Of a stretch of DNA of 64,000 bases, positions 62,054 through 64,000 are shown piece by piece. The stretch comes from Trebonia sp963785645 (GTDB taxonomy: Bacteria; Actinomycetota; Actinomycetes; Streptosporangiales; Streptosporangiaceae): the NCBI GenBank assembly GCA_963785645.1, contig CAWAWG010000002.1, forward strand, positions 310,001 to 374,000, given 5' to 3'. Below the pieces are notes generated by a model. That model made no database searches and had not been told where the DNA came from. It saw only the letters and a list, made by a program, of their open reading frames with translations. Position numbers and translations under genes: made by a program. How positions within the stretch are numbered: the first letter of the stretch is position 1; each line of letters starts with the position of its first letter.

Positions 62054-63010
62054 ATGATCGAGACCAGAGGACTGCGGAAGGTGTACCGCACGAAGAAACG
62101 CCGCCAGGTCACGACTGTCGACGCGGTGCGGGGCATCGACCTGACAGTCGCTAAGGGCGAGATCTTCGGGTTCCTCGGCCCCAACGGCGCGGGAAAGACG
62201 ACGACGCTGCGGATGCTCGCCACCCTGCTGGCACCCGACGGCGGCGAGGCCATCGTCGCCGGAGCCGACCTGCTGGCCGACCCGCGCGAGGTTCGCCGCC
62301 GCATCGGTTACGTCCCGCAGTCGGGCAGCACCTGGGACGAGGTCAGCGCCCGCGAGGAGCTGACGCTGCAGGCGCGCATGTACGGCGCGTCCAAGGCCGA
62401 CGCGTCGCTCGCGGCGGACGCCGCCATGAACTTGTTCGGCCTGGCCAGCTACGGCGACCGGTGGTGCAAGACCTATTCGGGCGGCCAGCGGCGCAAGGTC
62501 GATATCGCTCTCGGGGTCATCCACCGCCCGCGGGTCCTGTTCCTCGACGAACCGACCACCGGCCTCGATCCGGCGAGTCGGATCAATCTGTGGGACGAGG
62601 TCAACCGACTGCGCGACGAGGGGATGACGATCTTCATCACCACTCACTACCTGGAGGAGGCTGACCAGTTGTGTGATCGGGTCGCGATCATCGACCAGGG
62701 GACGATAGTTGCCGAGGGCACGCCCAGCGAGCTCAAGCGGGAGGTGGCCGGCGACGTGGTCAGCCTGGTGCTGAACGGCTCCACCATGAAGGCGGCCGAG
62801 GTGCTGGCGGGCCAGCCCGATATCTGGGTACTGGAAGCCCAGCAGACGGACAGCCTGCGCCTGCGGGTGGAGTCCGGTTCCGCGGCGATCCAGCAGATCA
62901 TGCGGACGCTGGACAGCTCGGACATCGAGCTGGGCGCGATCGAACTGCACCGGCCGAGCCTGGACGACGTGTTCCTGGCCAAGACCGGCCGCTCGCTGCG
63001 GGACGCGTGA
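62054..63010 (+). CDS. DrrA-type ABC transporter ATP-binding protein
   Basis: 318 residues. Walker A FLGPNGAGKTTTLRMLATLL, Q-loop region YVPQSGSTWDE, signature YSGGQRRKVDIALGV, Walker B VLFLDEPTTGLDPA and H-loop TTHYLEEAD are all present. The C-terminal domain (DSSDIELGAIELHRPSLDDV) is typical of the DrrA antibiotic exporter group. It pairs with the permease 4 bp downstream for product export and self-resistance. Confidence 0.92.
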   Translation: MIETRGLRKVYRTKKRRQVTTVDAVRGIDLTVAKGEIFGFLGPNGAGKTTTLRMLATLLAPDGGEAIVAGADLLADPREVRRRIGYVPQSGSTWDEVSAREELTLQARMYGASKADASLAADAAMNLFGLASYGDRWCKTYSGGQRRKVDIALGVIHRPRVLFLDEPTTGLDPASRINLWDEVNRLRDEGMTIFITTHYLEEADQLCDRVAIIDQGTIVAEGTPSELKREVAGDVVSLVLNGSTMKAAEVLAGQPDIWVLEAQQTDSLRLRVESGSAAIQQIMRTLDSSDIELGAIELHRPSLDDVFLAKTGRSLRDA

Positions 63011-63014
63011 CGCG

Positions 63015-63782
63015 GTGGCCCTCGCCCATGACGTGTGGCTGGTGTTCCAGCGCCAGATGCTGCTGGTGATCCGGACCCCGATCTGGATCGCGGTCGGGAT
63101 CATCCAGCCGATCATCTACCTGACGCTGTTCGCGCCGATGCTGAAGCACGCGCTGATAGCCGTCGGTGCCCCCGACACCAACGCCGAGGCGTACCTGGTC
63201 TACGTGCCGGGCCTGTTCGTCTCGATCGCTTGCTTCGGCGGGATCTTCAGCGGGTTCGGCCTGCTGGCGGAGCTGCGGGCGGGTGTCATCGAGCGGGTCA
63301 GGGTGACCCCGGTAAGCCGCCAGGCGCTCCTGCTCGGACGAGCGCTGCGCGAGGTGGTGAACATGTTCTTCCAGGCACTGATCATCACGCTGCTCGCGAT
63401 CCCGCTCGGGCTGCGCGTCCCGGCCGGGAACCTGTTGCTCGCCTACGTGCTGTTCATCCTGCTGGCCCTGATGTCGGTGAGCCTGTCCTACGGCATCGCC
63501 CTGCAGATACGCAACGAGGCCGCGCTCGGGCCGGTGTACAACACCATTTCCCAGCCGATCGCGCTGATCGCGGGCGTCCTGCTGCCGATCGCGTTCGCGC
63601 CGCTGTGGCTCCAGCGGATCGCCGACTGGAACCCGTTCTACTGGGCGACGTCCGCGATGCGCGCGCTGTTCGCCAACCACCTGGACCAGAACGTGGTCTG
63701 GCAAGGCGAGCTCGTCGTGGTGGGGCTGACCGTGCTCAGTCTCGCCTGGTCGACGCGCCTGTTCGCGCGCAGCCTGAGGTAG
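63015..63782 (+). CDS. DrrB-type ABC-2 transporter permease
   Basis: 255 residues, GTG start 63015, six hydrophobic segments. PIWIAVGIIQPIIYLTLFAP, GLFVSIACFGGIFSGFGLLA, ERVRVTPVSRQALLLGRALR and PLWLQRIADWNPFYWATSAM match DrrB/ABC-2 exporter permeases. Forms the membrane channel for the ATPase encoded just upstream. Confidence 0.92.
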   Translation: MALAHDVWLVFQRQMLLVIRTPIWIAVGIIQPIIYLTLFAPMLKHALIAVGAPDTNAEAYLVYVPGLFVSIACFGGIFSGFGLLAELRAGVIERVRVTPVSRQALLLGRALREVVNMFFQALIITLLAIPLGLRVPAGNLLLAYVLFILLALMSVSLSYGIALQIRNEAALGPVYNTISQPIALIAGVLLPIAFAPLWLQRIADWNPFYWATSAMRALFANHLDQNVVWQGELVVVGLTVLSLAWSTRLFARSLR

Positions 63783-63788
63783 GCCCCG

Positions 63789-64000
63789 GTGACCACAGAA
63801 GCAAGCCGGAACGGCCCCGATCAGACCGGCCAGGCGCCGCGGCCGCAGGACCTCTACCGGATGATGCGGCTGATCCGCCGGTTCGAGGAGCATGCCCTGG
63901 AGCTGGTCAGGTGCGGCGAGATCATCAGCGGCATCCACTCCTGCATCGGACAGGAAGCGGTCGCCGCCGGGACCGGCGCCGCCCTGCGCCGCGATGACGT
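63789..64000 (+). CDS. TPP-dependent dehydrogenase E1-alpha subunit, N-terminal part (cut by window edge)
   Basis: GTG 63789 begins a frame that reaches base 64000. PQDLYRMMRLIRRFEEHALE and GEIISGIHSCIGQEAVAAGT are the conserved N-terminal blocks of pyruvate/acetoin/branched-chain E1-alpha subunits. The TPP-binding motif lies outside the window and an E1-beta gene is expected next. In a biosynthetic cluster such a pair can supply an unusual acyl starter or transfer a two-carbon unit to a sugar. Confidence 0.85.
   Translation, partial: MTTEASRNGPDQTGQAPRPQDLYRMMRLIRRFEEHALELVRCGEIISGIHSCIGQEAVAAGTGAALRRDD

Noticed and set aside
1..64000. CRISPR arrays, rRNA or tRNA genes, replication origin
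   Set aside because: No regularly spaced direct repeats with spacers, no tRNA-like cloverleaf or rRNA signature, and no DnaA-box cluster were seen on reading.

Overview
The window is high-GC DNA (roughly 70% by eye, strong G/C bias at third codon positions) with GTG and ATGA-coupled starts, Tat and lipoprotein signals, DUF397/DUF5753-type HTH pairs, DUF4232 and DUF3349 proteins and DrrAB-type exporters. This points to an actinobacterium, most likely a morphologically complex one. I cannot name the genus. No rRNA, tRNA or CRISPR array was found.

Layout. (1) 1-10.2 kb is a plastic accessory zone: a decayed Eco57I-like DNA methyltransferase, two ABC-F gene remnants, an orphan AAA ATPase whose start codon sits in a 45-bp palindrome, a complete ISAs1-type insertion sequence with a 9-bp target duplication (5821-7292), and an HTH/DUF397 locus with a tandem duplication that left one DUF397 copy frameshifted. 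(2) 10.2-18.9 kb holds an intact ABC-F ATPase, a TetR regulator with a small partner gene, a secreted NHL-repeat protein, a Tat-exported phosphoesterase (phospholipase C family) and an aldehyde dehydrogenase homologue that lacks its catalytic cysteine. (3) 19.3-30.4 kb is a compact ten-gene biosynthetic operon (cluster A) behind a consensus-like promoter: alpha/beta hydrolase, MFS exporter, carrier-thioesterase, TrmO-like methyltransferase, HemW-like radical SAM enzyme, a cystathionine gamma-synthase-fold protein without a single lysine, a duplicated OsmC-like protein without the peroxidatic cysteines, a class I methyltransferase, an ATP-grasp ligase and a free adenylation domain. (4) 30.4-42.8 kb is ordinary sequence: DUF4232 lipoprotein, DUF3349, two paralogous unknowns, PhoU, a secreted GH92 mannosidase with its LacI-type regulator and a matching operator, a cardiolipin synthase, and two gene stumps fused end to end. 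(5) 43-64 kb is a second, dissociated assembly line (cluster B): free-standing condensation-like proteins (four), two AMP-dependent ligases, carrier proteins, thioesterases, a KASIII with a degenerate KS partner and an ACP, a second ACP, a UGT-type glycosyltransferase, a DrrAB exporter and the start of a TPP-dependent E1-alpha gene that runs off the right edge.

How the genes could work together. In cluster A an amino acid would be activated by the free A domain, carried on the PCP, modified by SAM-dependent enzymes, joined by the ATP-grasp ligase, released by the TE and exported by the MFS pump; the product is unknown. In cluster B acyl or aminoacyl groups would be activated by the ligases, passed between separate carriers by the condensation proteins and KASIII, glycosylated and exported by DrrAB. 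Cluster B shows its own evolution: the condensation gene at 44.4 kb is a copy of that at 53.4 kb, preceded by a stump of the ligase gene at 48.3 kb, so the first copy looks like a duplicate that lost about 5 kb of intervening modules. About eleven apparent frameshifts lie between 48.6 and 53.4 kb and need raw-read confirmation before those genes are called dead.
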